A DNA stretch of 9,087 nucleotides from JAHCIE01 sp034431435 (GTDB lineage: Bacteria > Chloroflexota > Anaerolineae > Epilineales > JAHCIE01): the NCBI GenBank assembly GCA_034431435.1, contig DAOUDG010000063.1, positions 1 to 9,087 on the forward strand. The letters are read 5' to 3'. Under the pieces are notes generated by a model, which worked only from the letters and a program-made list of their open reading frames with translations, did not search any database and was not told the origin of the DNA. This document shows positions 1 to 6,379 of the stretch, in pieces. Made by a program: the position numbers and the translations under genes. Within the stretch, counting starts at the first letter, position 1. Each line of letters starts with the position of its first letter.

Positions 1-1104
1 CCCCTCGTCGCCCCCTTCGAGACCAGCGGTTGGGTCAAGACCCACGAGGAGCGCATTCTCGTCGCACTGCACGCCGACGGCGTGGTCGGCTGGGGCGAGT
101 GGGCGGGCGATGGTCCCTGGTACTCCTACGAGACCACCGAGGTCGCCTGGATGATGATCCACGACTACCTCGTCCCGATGCTTCTGGCCCAGCCCGTGGC
201 CCATACGACCATGCGCTACGCGGCCCTCGATGAACCCCGCCAGGTACGCGATCGCTTCGAGCCAGTGCGCGGCTATCCCTTCGCCAAGCACGCGGTCGAG
301 GCGGCCGTCTGGGACCTGTGGGCCAAACAGCAGGGCATCAGTCTCGCCCAGGCGTTGGGCGGAACGCGCGACCGGGTGGCGGTGGGTGTCAGCGTCGGCA
401 TCCAGCCGTCCATCGCGGCGCTGGTCGATCGCGTGGGCGGCTACATTCGGGATGGCTACAACCGCATCAAGATCAAGATCAAGCCCGGCTACGATGTCGA
501 GGCTGCGCAAGCCTTGCGCATTGCCTACCCGAAGGTCCAACTCCAGGTCGATGCCAACTCGGCCTATCACCTGGAAGACGCCGACATCTTCAAGGCCATG
601 GACGGCCTGGGCCTGCTGCTCATCGAGCAACCCCTCAGCTACGACGACATACCCGACCATGCCAGGCTTCAGGCGCAACTCAAGACGCCCATCTGCCTCG
701 ACGAGAGCATCCACAGCGCGGCCAATGCTCGCTGGGCTTTGGACATGGACAGCGCGCGCGTCATCAACATCAAGCCCGGCCGCCTGGGCGGCTTCATGGA
801 GTCCATCGCTGTCCACAATGTGTGCGCCGAACGCAACGTGCCGGTCTGGTGTGGCGGCATGTTGGAAACGGGCATTGGCCGCGCGGGCAACGTCGCGCTC
901 GCCAGCCTGCCCAACTTCAAGCTGCCTGGCGATATCTCCGCCTCGCGCCGTTATTACGCCGAGGACATCGTCGAGCCAGAGTTCGTGCTCAACCCCGATA
1001 GCACCCTGTCGGTCCCCACTGGCCCCGGCATCGGCGTGGCAGTACGCCTGGATCGTATCGAGACGCTCAGCCAGCGTCGGGCAACGGTCGAGGCCGCGGC
1101 CTGA
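1..1104 (+). CDS. menC: MenC-like enolase-superfamily enzyme (o-succinylbenzoate synthase / N-acylamino-acid racemase group), 5' end cut off
   Basis: The frame is open from the first base to the TGA at 1102-1104, giving 367 visible residues. Family members are about 370-380 residues, so roughly a dozen N-terminal residues lie outside the window. Visible-residue numbering shows the full barrel catalytic set: K157-x-K159 in RIKIKIKPG, metal ligands D184 (VDANS), E209 (IEQPL) and D234 (LDES), and K258 (INIKPG). The spacings of about 25 residues match the OSBS/NSAR family. The N-terminal PFETSGW segment is the capping-domain loop typical of this group, and the C-terminal GDISAS...DIVEP block is also characteristic. 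By family knowledge it either dehydrates SHCHC to o-succinylbenzoate for menaquinone or racemises N-succinyl amino acids, and many members do both. No other men gene is visible, so the choice stays open. A GTG at 82 falls inside the fold and is not the start. It is probably cytoplasmic and Mg2+-dependent. Confidence 0.93.
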   Translation, partial: PLVAPFETSGWVKTHEERILVALHADGVVGWGEWAGDGPWYSYETTEVAWMMIHDYLVPMLLAQPVAHTTMRYAALDEPRQVRDRFEPVRGYPFAKHAVEAAVWDLWAKQQGISLAQALGGTRDRVAVGVSVGIQPSIAALVDRVGGYIRDGYNRIKIKIKPGYDVEAAQALRIAYPKVQLQVDANSAYHLEDADIFKAMDGLGLLLIEQPLSYDDIPDHARLQAQLKTPICLDESIHSAANARWALDMDSARVINIKPGRLGGFMESIAVHNVCAERNVPVWCGGMLETGIGRAGNVALASLPNFKLPGDISASRRYYAEDIVEPEFVLNPDSTLSVPTGPGIGVAVRLDRIETLSQRRATVEAAA

Positions 1105-1245
1105 TGGTTAAATTGTCGTCATCGGCCGGAATGAGTTTCGTCAGATAACGACGCGACCCCGTAACTTTCTGGTGGGAATCGCGTTAGGATTGGTGATTTG
1201 AGCGCGCCATTGCCCTCCTGCGTCACCGCATGCGCGCTCTCCTGC

Positions 1246-1284
1246 ATCCGCTCGGCCCGGAAAGGGGGGCCGGACCGAGCGGAT
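1246..1284. repeat. Strong stem-loop, 15-bp stem with one mismatch
   Basis: ATCCGCTCGG at 1246-1255 is the exact reverse complement of 1275-1284. After one C/A mismatch (1256 with 1274), CCGG at 1257-1260 pairs with CCGG at 1270-1273, leaving a purine loop AAAGGGGGG at 1261-1269. No T-run follows on either strand, so it is not a standard intrinsic terminator. It could be an RNA structure in the leader of the next gene, a 3' stabiliser of the upstream transcript, or a protein-binding palindrome. Confidence 0.6.
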
Positions 1285-1338
1285 CGGCAGCCGCAGCGGT
1301 CGGCCTGCATCCAATTTTCATCCAATCACCAAATTGGC

Positions 1339-1369
1339 GGCTGCGCCCGTGACCGGGACGCAGCCTTTT
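1339..1369 (+). terminator. Putative rho-independent terminator or attenuator
   Basis: GGCTGCG (1339-1345) pairs with CGCAGCC (1359-1365), and CCCG (1346-1349) pairs with CGGG (1354-1357), across a TGAC loop with one unpaired A at 1358. TTTT follows at 1366-1369. The T-run lies only on the plus-strand side, so it acts on rightward transcription. It lies 235 nt past the enolase-family stop and 128 nt before the exported-protein start. It could therefore end the upstream transcript or work as an attenuator in the leader of the downstream gene. The short T-run lowers certainty. Confidence 0.6.
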
Positions 1370-1480
1370 CCGTCATTATTGTTAGGGTTACTGTTGCAGT
1401 TCGGGGTTGTACCCTCGCGGTTTGCTATCAGCAGGAGAGAAGCATCCAGAACAGCCACTCTGGCCGCCGCTTCCGTACGT

Positions 1481-1491
1481 AAGGAAAGGAG
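1481..1491 (+). promoter_or_regulatory. Strong ribosome binding site of the exported-protein gene
   Basis: AAGGAAAGGAG ends 6 nt before the ATG at 1498. This spacing and the near-complete anti-Shine-Dalgarno match fix that ATG as the start. The signal peptide begins directly there. Confidence 0.85.
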
Positions 1492-1497
1492 TGCCGT

Positions 1498-4400
1498 ATG
1501 CGACGGATTCGCAGCGACTCGAAGGGCTGGCTTATCGCCTCGATAGGCCTGGCCCTCATAGTCGCCATGTCCCTGGTCCTGGCCTTCGCCGGGCCAGCCC
1601 TGGGCGCCGACACACCGGGGGCTCGATCCCTGACGGGACCGGCTGCCCTCGACGCCAAGCCTGCCACCACCTACGTGGCGGGCCAGGTCCTGGTCAGGAC
1701 CCAGCCCAAGTCTGGCGACAAGATCGCCGATCTGGCCGCGAAGAGCGGTCTCAAAGTCCTCGACAAGGTCGATGCCCTGAGTCTGTACACCCTTCAGGTT
1801 CCGACCGGCGGCGAGGCACAAGCCCTCGCGGCGTTGCGATCCAACCCCGACGTGGTGTACGCCGAGCTTAACGCCGTCGCCAGCGAGGTCGCCCGCGCGC
1901 CGCGCGCTGGTCGCCCCGACAGCCTGTCGGGCGCGACGAGCGAGCCTAGTTTCAATGATCCGTATCTGGGCTATCAGTGGAACTTGCGCGGCATCAATGG
2001 CCTGGCCGCGCTCGGCTCCGCCCGCGGTTCGGGCGTCACCGTGGCTGCGATTGGCTCCGGCGTTGCCCCCGACAACGCGGAACTAAGCCCACGCCTCGTG
2101 GCCGGTTACAACTTCGTCGACAACACCTCCACCCCCGCTGATGATCACGGCTTCGGCACCTTCGACGCCGGCCTCATCGCCGCCACGGCCAACAATGGCG
2201 TCGGCGTTGTCGGTGTGGCCCCCGAAGTGAGCCTGATGCCTCTAAAGGCGCTACGCCGCAGCGGGGACGTGCTAGAGGTGAGCCATTCGACCGTGGTGGC
2301 TGCCATCAACTACGCCCTGGACCACGGCGCGAAGGTCATTCATATTGAGATCGCGTGGGATGCTCCGTCCCAGTCGGTTGCCGACGCCGTGGCGCTGGCG
2401 CGTAGCCGGGGCGCGGTCGTCGTTGCGCCGGCTCATCGCCCCTATCCCGCCGCCTACGCGGGTGTCATCGGCGTGAGCGCACTCGACGACGACGATAGCC
2501 ATCCCGACTGGGGTGGCAGCGGCTCGCAGGTCAAGCTGAGCGCGCCGGGTGGCTCCGGCATGATCAGCACCTGGCCCTCGCCCGGCAGCTGTCCCATTGC
2601 CACCTGCCCCTACTACGGCGACGGGCAAGTCGCGTTCGCCTCGTCCCACGTGGCGGGCGCAGCGGCGCTGGTCTTTAGCGCACATCCTGATTGGACCGCT
2701 GCCCAGGTCGAGGGCGCGCTGGTCAATAGCGCGACCGATTTGGGCGCGACGGGCTGGGATGCTGACTTCGGCTACGGCAAGGTGAACGCCGCCGCGGCCC
2801 TGTCGGGTGATCCCAGCACCCCGCCGCCACCCCCGCCGCCCACGGCAACCCCAACGGCGAGCCTGCCGAGTGAGCCTGCCCCGCTGCCCACCTCCGCCTG
2901 CGTGGATAACAAGGGCGAGAAGATTCAGGGCTGTATCGGGAACAACGGCCGCCTGGTGGTCTACACCTTCTTCGACGTCAACAACAACGGGTTCATGAAC
3001 CCGAACGATATTCCGTTGCCCGGCGTCACTGTCCAGGTGCTGGATATCAACGGTAACCCCATCCCCGGTGTCCCACCTCAGCAGAGCGCGCTAGGGCCGG
3101 ACGGCCTCGCCTCGGCGCAGTTCTTCGGCCTGGACTCCGGGCGCTCGTATCGGGTGCGCGTGACGCCCCCGCCGGGCTACGCGCCGGCGGTGACCAACGA
3201 GTACATTGTCGAGGCCAGTAGCTTCGCCTTCTGTTGCACCGTGGTCTTGCAGTTCCCCTTCCGTCCGACGGTGACGACGCCGACCGCGACACCCGAGGCG
3301 ACGGTTACCGGTTCCACCCCGACGCCGACCAAGACACCGACCAAGACACGGACGCCGGGGCCGTCGCCCACGCCAACCAAGACGCCGACGCCGACGGTCA
3401 CGCCCACCCTGCCTTTCAACAAGCCAGGTGGCCGCGTGCAGTTGCCTGCCATCTTTGCTCCGCCACCCGGGACGGGCGAGCAGGTCGAGCCGTGGATCTC
3501 TATCCAGAACGTCGGTAGCGACTTCACCAAGGCGATTCTGTTCCTGTGGGGCGAGCACTCCGGCTACTGCGAGCCACAGTCCCCTGGCCCCTTCAAGGTC
3601 GAGTGCACGGGCCTGCTGGCCCCCGGCTCGTCCTGGAACTTCCGCGCGCCCAATCTACCCAGCGCAGCGGTTGGTGGCATCGTCTACTCGGTGCCCGCCG
3701 AGCAAGCCGACGCGGCCTGCCTGGCCGCCAGCGCAGTTCTTGGCATACCAGGCGGCTGGTACCATTGGGAGAAGGATTGGTGGGATCATAAGTGGGGTGA
3801 GGGCGAGCCGCTGGCCGTCTCGGTCAATCGCCGCTTCTACAACCCTGTGACTGGCCAGTCTCGCGCCTCGGCCTACACCGGCATTTCGGAGTACATGGAG
3901 GGCGTGTACGACGCGCGCTACGGCGGCTTCATGGCCTATGCGCCCGTCAACTACGTCAACTACGATGGCTGTAATACCGTCATCACCATCCAGAACTCCG
4001 GCGACGAGTGTACCTCCATCGAAATCTGGTACAAGGAGCAGGACGACTGCCTGCGCGCCTACATCGATGATGTGCCCTACCTGGCGCCGGGCGAGTCGGT
4101 GGTCGTGAGACCGCCTGCCTTCCTCGGCCCCAACTGGGCTGGCTCGGCCTGGATTCGATCCACCCAGCCGCTGGGTATCGTGGTGGATATCGAGTGCCAG
4201 ACGGGTGGCGTGAAGAGCCTGGCGACCTACACCGGCGTGCCGGCCCAGACCTTCGACACCCTTAACTCTACGTACAGCCCCGGCTCCTTCATCAACTACG
4301 CGACGCTCATGTACCGCGAGGAGTACGGCTGGGATACGACGGTCACGGTCCAGAACCTCAGCGGCACGACCAACGCCAAGGTGAAGGTCTACTTCTACGA

Positions 4401-5748
4401 CCACACCGGCGGCATCATCGCCACCGCCGTCGACTGGATTTGCCCGCGCGGCTCCCAGGACTTCAAGCTGTCGGCGATCAACAACCTGCCGGGCCAGTAC
4501 GTGGGCGCGGTCGAGGTTCAGTCGCAGCAGTGGTGGACGCCGGGCGAGGAGCCTGTCCAACCGCCGTACATCATGTCGGTCATCCAACTGTCCAACGATT
4601 CGAACGGGCAGGCGGTGGCCTACAATGCGGCGACCGGCGGCGCGGCGGCCTTGACCATCCCGCTCGCGGTCAAGGAGAAGAAGATTACGACGGGCGACAA
4701 GACCATCACCTGGAACGCCGAGATCGCGCTGAAGAACCTCAACGCGAACCCAGGCAATACCACTGTCCGCATCGACTTCTACGACCAGAATGGCTACATC
4801 ACCTCGGTGTGCCAGACTCTGAACGAGAAGTTCGTCGACTACATCCGTCTGGTGGACATGGGTATCTTGCCCAACGGCTTCAACGGCTCGGCGGTCATCA
4901 CCACGACCTGCTCCGATCAGGAGGGCGGGCCGATGCTGGCGGCGACGGTCCTGGAGCGCGGGCGCCTCGAGGGTAGCCCCAACATCCCGCAGGACCTGTT
5001 GAAGGCCTACGAGGCTGCGCCCATCCACCAGGCGTGGTATAACCCGCCCCTGGCGCCGGACGCCTGCCCTGGTTGCCAGCAGACGAGCTGCCCCGCGACG
5101 CAGGTCATCTTCGACCTGTGTGGCGCGGAGGCGGGCGGCGTGTCGGTCTACAGTGGCGCGCAAGTGACCATCCGCGACGCGCGTGGCGAGCCGGTCTACA
5201 TCGGCGGTGTTGACGCCAACGGCCAGATCGTCGTGCCCAATCTGCAAACCGGCCGCAGCTATACCGTGGAAGTGAATCCGGTCAACCGCCCGGTACCCTT
5301 CCCCAACGGCAACGTGGACAAGGTGCAGATGGCGGGCTTCGCCAACGCTGTCCTGGTCCCGTGTCAGCGTGATGACAGCGTCCCTGTCGTTGACCTGAAT
5401 GGGCCAACTGGGGTTGTCCAGGGCTACGTGGCCGCCTCCTGCACGGCGGTGAACAGCACCGTCCAGGGCCGGAAGGTCCAGTTGTGGGCGCCCGCGCCTA
5501 GCGGCGGGAGCGCGACGCTTCTGGCGGAGCGCACCACCAATGCCGATGGCTACTTCCAGTTCACCAACCTGGGCCCGTGCGAGCCGTATGAGTTGCGCCT
5601 GGTCAACGGCGCCAACTACGTGACGGTGTCGGGCGTTCTGGCCGGCGCGCCGAACATCCAGGCTGGCGGTAGCGTGAACTCACCGCAGCTCTACACCCTG
5701 AGTGACATGACGGGCGCTATCTGCAACGTTCTGCCCAACCCGCCTTGA
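1498..5748 (+). CDS. Large exported multidomain protein with a catalytically dead subtilisin-like (S8) domain
   Basis: The 1416-residue protein starts with a Sec-type signal peptide: basic n-region (R2, R3, R5, K9), hydrophobic stretch 11-31, likely cleavage after A37 (ALGA/DT). Residues about 58-128 resemble a subtilase prodomain. Residues about 155-437 follow the subtilisin fold (VAAIGSGV, GVVGVAPE, YPAAYAGVIGVSALD, HVAGAAALV, a GYGKVNA end). The catalytic positions are all replaced: Asp by G186, His by F219 (GFGTF for GHGTH), Ser by A379 (QVAFASSH for GTSMAxPH); no Asn remains at the oxyanion site (A312-H313-R314). Then come a poly-Pro linker (442-448), an SdrD_B-like domain (about 478-588) with a possible Ca2+ loop (D493, N495, N497, D504), a Thr/Pro linker (589-637), four related beta-rich repeats (about 660-1155) and two Cna-B/carboxypeptidase-regulatory-like domains (about 1200-1262, 1304-1385). 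There is no LPxTG, PEP-CTERM or C-terminal membrane anchor, so it is probably secreted or loosely surface-bound. The fold calls are firm. The role is unknown; binding or scaffolding is inference. Confidence 0.9.
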   Translation: MRRIRSDSKGWLIASIGLALIVAMSLVLAFAGPALGADTPGARSLTGPAALDAKPATTYVAGQVLVRTQPKSGDKIADLAAKSGLKVLDKVDALSLYTLQVPTGGEAQALAALRSNPDVVYAELNAVASEVARAPRAGRPDSLSGATSEPSFNDPYLGYQWNLRGINGLAALGSARGSGVTVAAIGSGVAPDNAELSPRLVAGYNFVDNTSTPADDHGFGTFDAGLIAATANNGVGVVGVAPEVSLMPLKALRRSGDVLEVSHSTVVAAINYALDHGAKVIHIEIAWDAPSQSVADAVALARSRGAVVVAPAHRPYPAAYAGVIGVSALDDDDSHPDWGGSGSQVKLSAPGGSGMISTWPSPGSCPIATCPYYGDGQVAFASSHVAGAAALVFSAHPDWTAAQVEGALVNSATDLGATGWDADFGYGKVNAAAALSGDPSTPPPPPPPTATPTASLPSEPAPLPTSACVDNKGEKIQGCIGNNGRLVVYTFFDVNNNGFMNPNDIPLPGVTVQVLDINGNPIPGVPPQQSALGPDGLASAQFFGLDSGRSYRVRVTPPPGYAPAVTNEYIVEASSFAFCCTVVLQFPFRPTVTTPTATPEATVTGSTPTPTKTPTKTRTPGPSPTPTKTPTPTVTPTLPFNKPGGRVQLPAIFAPPPGTGEQVEPWISIQNVGSDFTKAILFLWGEHSGYCEPQSPGPFKVECTGLLAPGSSWNFRAPNLPSAAVGGIVYSVPAEQADAACLAASAVLGIPGGWYHWEKDWWDHKWGEGEPLAVSVNRRFYNPVTGQSRASAYTGISEYMEGVYDARYGGFMAYAPVNYVNYDGCNTVITIQNSGDECTSIEIWYKEQDDCLRAYIDDVPYLAPGESVVVRPPAFLGPNWAGSAWIRSTQPLGIVVDIECQTGGVKSLATYTGVPAQTFDTLNSTYSPGSFINYATLMYREEYGWDTTVTVQNLSGTTNAKVKVYFYDHTGGIIATAVDWICPRGSQDFKLSAINNLPGQYVGAVEVQSQQWWTPGEEPVQPPYIMSVIQLSNDSNGQAVAYNAATGGAAALTIPLAVKEKKITTGDKTITWNAEIALKNLNANPGNTTVRIDFYDQNGYITSVCQTLNEKFVDYIRLVDMGILPNGFNGSAVITTTCSDQEGGPMLAATVLERGRLEGSPNIPQDLLKAYEAAPIHQAWYNPPLAPDACPGCQQTSCPATQVIFDLCGAEAGGVSVYSGAQVTIRDARGEPVYIGGVDANGQIVVPNLQTGRSYTVEVNPVNRPVPFPNGNVDKVQMAGFANAVLVPCQRDDSVPVVDLNGPTGVVQGYVAASCTAVNSTVQGRKVQLWAPAPSGGSATLLAERTTNADGYFQFTNLGPCEPYELRLVNGANYVTVSGVLAGAPNIQAGGSVNSPQLYTLSDMTGAICNVLPNPP
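2815..2868 (+). repeat. Poly-proline linker after the subtilisin-like domain
   Basis: Codons for residues 440-457 encode seven consecutive prolines followed by TATPTASLP. The stretch is a low-complexity, extended linker that separates the S8-like domain from the SdrD_B-like domain. Confidence 0.8.
3262..3408 (+). repeat. Thr/Pro-rich low-complexity linker
   Basis: Residues 589-637 are almost only T and P with a few K, S, G, A, V, R and E (for example TPTKTPTKTRTPGPSPTPTK). At DNA level it is an imperfect tandem array of ACGCCGACC / AAGACACCG-like units. Such linkers are common in secreted Chloroflexota proteins and may be O-glycosylated. That is family knowledge and was not seen here. The array is likely to vary in length between strains. 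Confidence 0.8.
3475..4965 (+). repeat. Four diverged protein-level repeats (beta-rich modules) within the exported protein
   Basis: The same strand pattern recurs four times: ISIQN (667-671), ITIQN (829-833), VTVQN (949-953) and IALKN (1076-1080). Each is followed after about 8-12 residues by an alternating aromatic strand (ILFLW, IEIWY, KVYFY, RIDFY). LAPG occurs at 707-710 and 862-865, with a G-rich strand start (GGIVY, GSAWI, GAVEV, GSAVI) further on. The first three modules end in a similar motif (ASAYTGI, LATYTGV, AVAYNAA). The Asn positions are 162, 120 and 127 residues apart. The first module carries a longer, Trp-rich insert. I read them as tandem beta-sandwich domains of one family, which I cannot name. 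Confidence 0.65.
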
Positions 5749-5793
5749 CCGTGACGGAGTCGCTGGCTCCAGCATTGGGAGAGGTGTACAATC

Positions 5794-5821
5794 GTGGGGG
5801 CGGCCGACAGGCCGCCCCCAC
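5794..5821. repeat. Perfect 12-bp stem-loop after the exported-protein gene
   Basis: GTGGGGGCGGCC (5794-5805) and GGCCGCCCCCAC (5810-5821) are exact reverse complements around a GACA tetraloop. The stem is very GC-rich and sits 45 nt after the stop at 5748. No T-run follows on either strand, so if it ends transcription it does so atypically. It may instead protect the mRNA 3' end or be a dispersed palindromic repeat. Confidence 0.65.
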
Positions 5822-5827
5822 CCGCTT

Positions 5828-5855
5828 CCTGGAGTGCGGCAGCCATGCTGCCGCG
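5828..5855. repeat. Palindromic 28-nt repeat, copy 1
   Basis: This copy contains GCGGCAGC (5836-5843), a CAT loop and GCTGCCGC (5847-5854), an 8-bp perfect stem. It matches the second copy at 5866-5893 at 26 of 28 positions, with a 38-nt period. It looks like a REP-type dispersed palindromic element. Confidence 0.7.
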
Positions 5856-5865
5856 TCGCTCCTAC

Positions 5866-5893
5866 CCTGGAGTACGGCAGCCGTGCTGCCGCG
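5866..5893. repeat. Palindromic 28-nt repeat, copy 2
   Basis: CGGCAGC (5875-5881), a CGT loop and GCTGCCG (5885-5891) form a 7-bp stem. It differs from copy 1 at positions 9 (G to A) and 18 (A to G) of the unit. The position-9 change removes the outermost base pair; the position-18 change lies in the loop and keeps the stem. The copy ends 23 nt before the VOC start codon, so it lies in that gene's leader if transcription starts upstream. Confidence 0.7.
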
Positions 5894-5916
5894 CTGCCTA
5901 CGAAGGAGACCCCCTG

Positions 5917-6318
5917 ATGCTCGTTCTCCCGGATATGATTGGCCTGACCGTCCGCGATATGGCCGCCTCGCTACGCTTCTACCGCCTGCTCGGCTTGAAC
6001 ATCGCCGAGGGCAAAGAGGACGAGGCCTATGTCGAGGTCATCACCCCCAACGGCTATCGCATCTCGTGGAACACCGTCGAAATGGTCAAGGGCTTCGATC
6101 CCGACTGGGAGGAACCCGTCGGCCAGCGCATCGGCCTCGCCTTCAAGTGTGGCAGCCCCGCCGAGGTCGATGCCCTCCACGAGCGCGTCGTCGCGGCCGG
6201 CTACCAGAGCCACAAGGCTCCGTGGGACGCCTTCTGGGGCCAACGCTACGCCGTTGTTGTCGATCCCGACGGCAGTAAGGTCGACCTGTTCGCCCCTCTC
6301 CCGACCGACGACGATTGA
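5917..6318 (+). CDS. VOC/glyoxalase-fold protein of unknown substrate
   Basis: The ATG at 5917 has GAAGGAG 8 nt upstream and gives 133 residues, the normal size of a two-module vicinal-oxygen-chelate protein. Module 1 is MIGLTVRDMAASLRFYRLLG (residues 7-26), a standard beta-alpha start of this fold. Module 2 begins at RIGLAF (71-76) and ends in VVDPDGSKVDLF (114-125), the usual closing strand. Aligned by eye, the four metal-ligand positions hold M7, S50, R71 and D123, not the His/Glu set of glyoxalase I or metal-dependent members. It is therefore more likely a metal-free binder (bleomycin-resistance-like) or an enzyme with an altered site. Acidic DDD ends the protein. It is probably cytoplasmic. 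The substrate cannot be told from sequence. It is convergent with the ftcD gene, 61 nt away. Confidence 0.85.
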   Translation: MLVLPDMIGLTVRDMAASLRFYRLLGLNIAEGKEDEAYVEVITPNGYRISWNTVEMVKGFDPDWEEPVGQRIGLAFKCGSPAEVDALHERVVAAGYQSHKAPWDAFWGQRYAVVVDPDGSKVDLFAPLPTDDD

Positions 6319-6379
6319 CGGCTGACCATCGACCACCAATCACCGACCACCACCATACCCGTCGGCCTGTGGGGTCACC

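Larger units (their letters stand above)
1105..1497. other. Non-coding gap rich in stem-loops
   Basis: This 393-base stretch separates the enolase-family gene from the large exported-protein gene. Open frames in it lack a ribosome binding site and show no protein-like composition, so I call no gene. It holds a weak hairpin (ACGCGA at 1151-1156 with TCGCGT at 1179-1184), a strong hairpin at 1246-1284, a terminator-like hairpin at 1339-1369, and the ribosome binding site of the next gene. An AGGAG-like stretch near 1432-1440 is not followed by a start codon. I see no convincing sigma-70 promoter, although one is expected for the downstream gene. The stem-loops could be a long 5' leader or simply the 3' end of the upstream transcript. 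Confidence 0.6.
5749..5916. other. Hairpin-dense intergenic gap
   Basis: This gap of 168 bases carries a perfect 12-bp hairpin (5794-5821), two copies of a 28-nt palindromic repeat (5828-5855 and 5866-5893) and the ribosome binding site of the VOC gene (GAAGGAG at 5902-5908, 8 nt before the ATG). A GTG at 5794 opens a frame that runs into the VOC gene, but its first 41 codons only translate these hairpins, so it is rejected as a start. Confidence 0.7.

Noticed and set aside
1311..1337. 7-bp inverted repeat CCAATTT / AAATTGG as an operator
   Set aside because: It is real in sequence (1311-1317 and 1331-1337), but short, with a 13-nt loop and no promoter beside it. It is too weak to call a regulatory site.
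1339..1369. Cyclic-di-GMP-type riboswitch, suggested by GGGACGCAGCC
   Set aside because: The partner motifs of that aptamer are absent, and the segment is better explained as the right arm of a terminator stem.
1198..1482. Small ORFs in the gap before the exported-protein gene (both strands)
   Set aside because: They run through the stem-loops, lack ribosome binding sites and have no protein-like pattern.
3655..5247. A 530-codon open frame on the minus strand opposite the exported-protein gene
   Set aside because: It is a shadow of high-GC coding on the other strand. Its translation is rich in Arg, Val, Asp and Leu with no recognisable domain, while the plus strand has a signal peptide, named domains and repeats.
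5794..5916. N-terminal extension of the VOC protein from a GTG at 5794
   Set aside because: The extra 41 codons translate only the palindromic repeats, and the ATG at 5917 has a well-spaced GAAGGAG.
6319..6379. Terminator between the convergent VOC and ftcD genes
   Set aside because: The gap holds short direct repeats (CGACCACCA twice) but no stem of useful length and no T-run.
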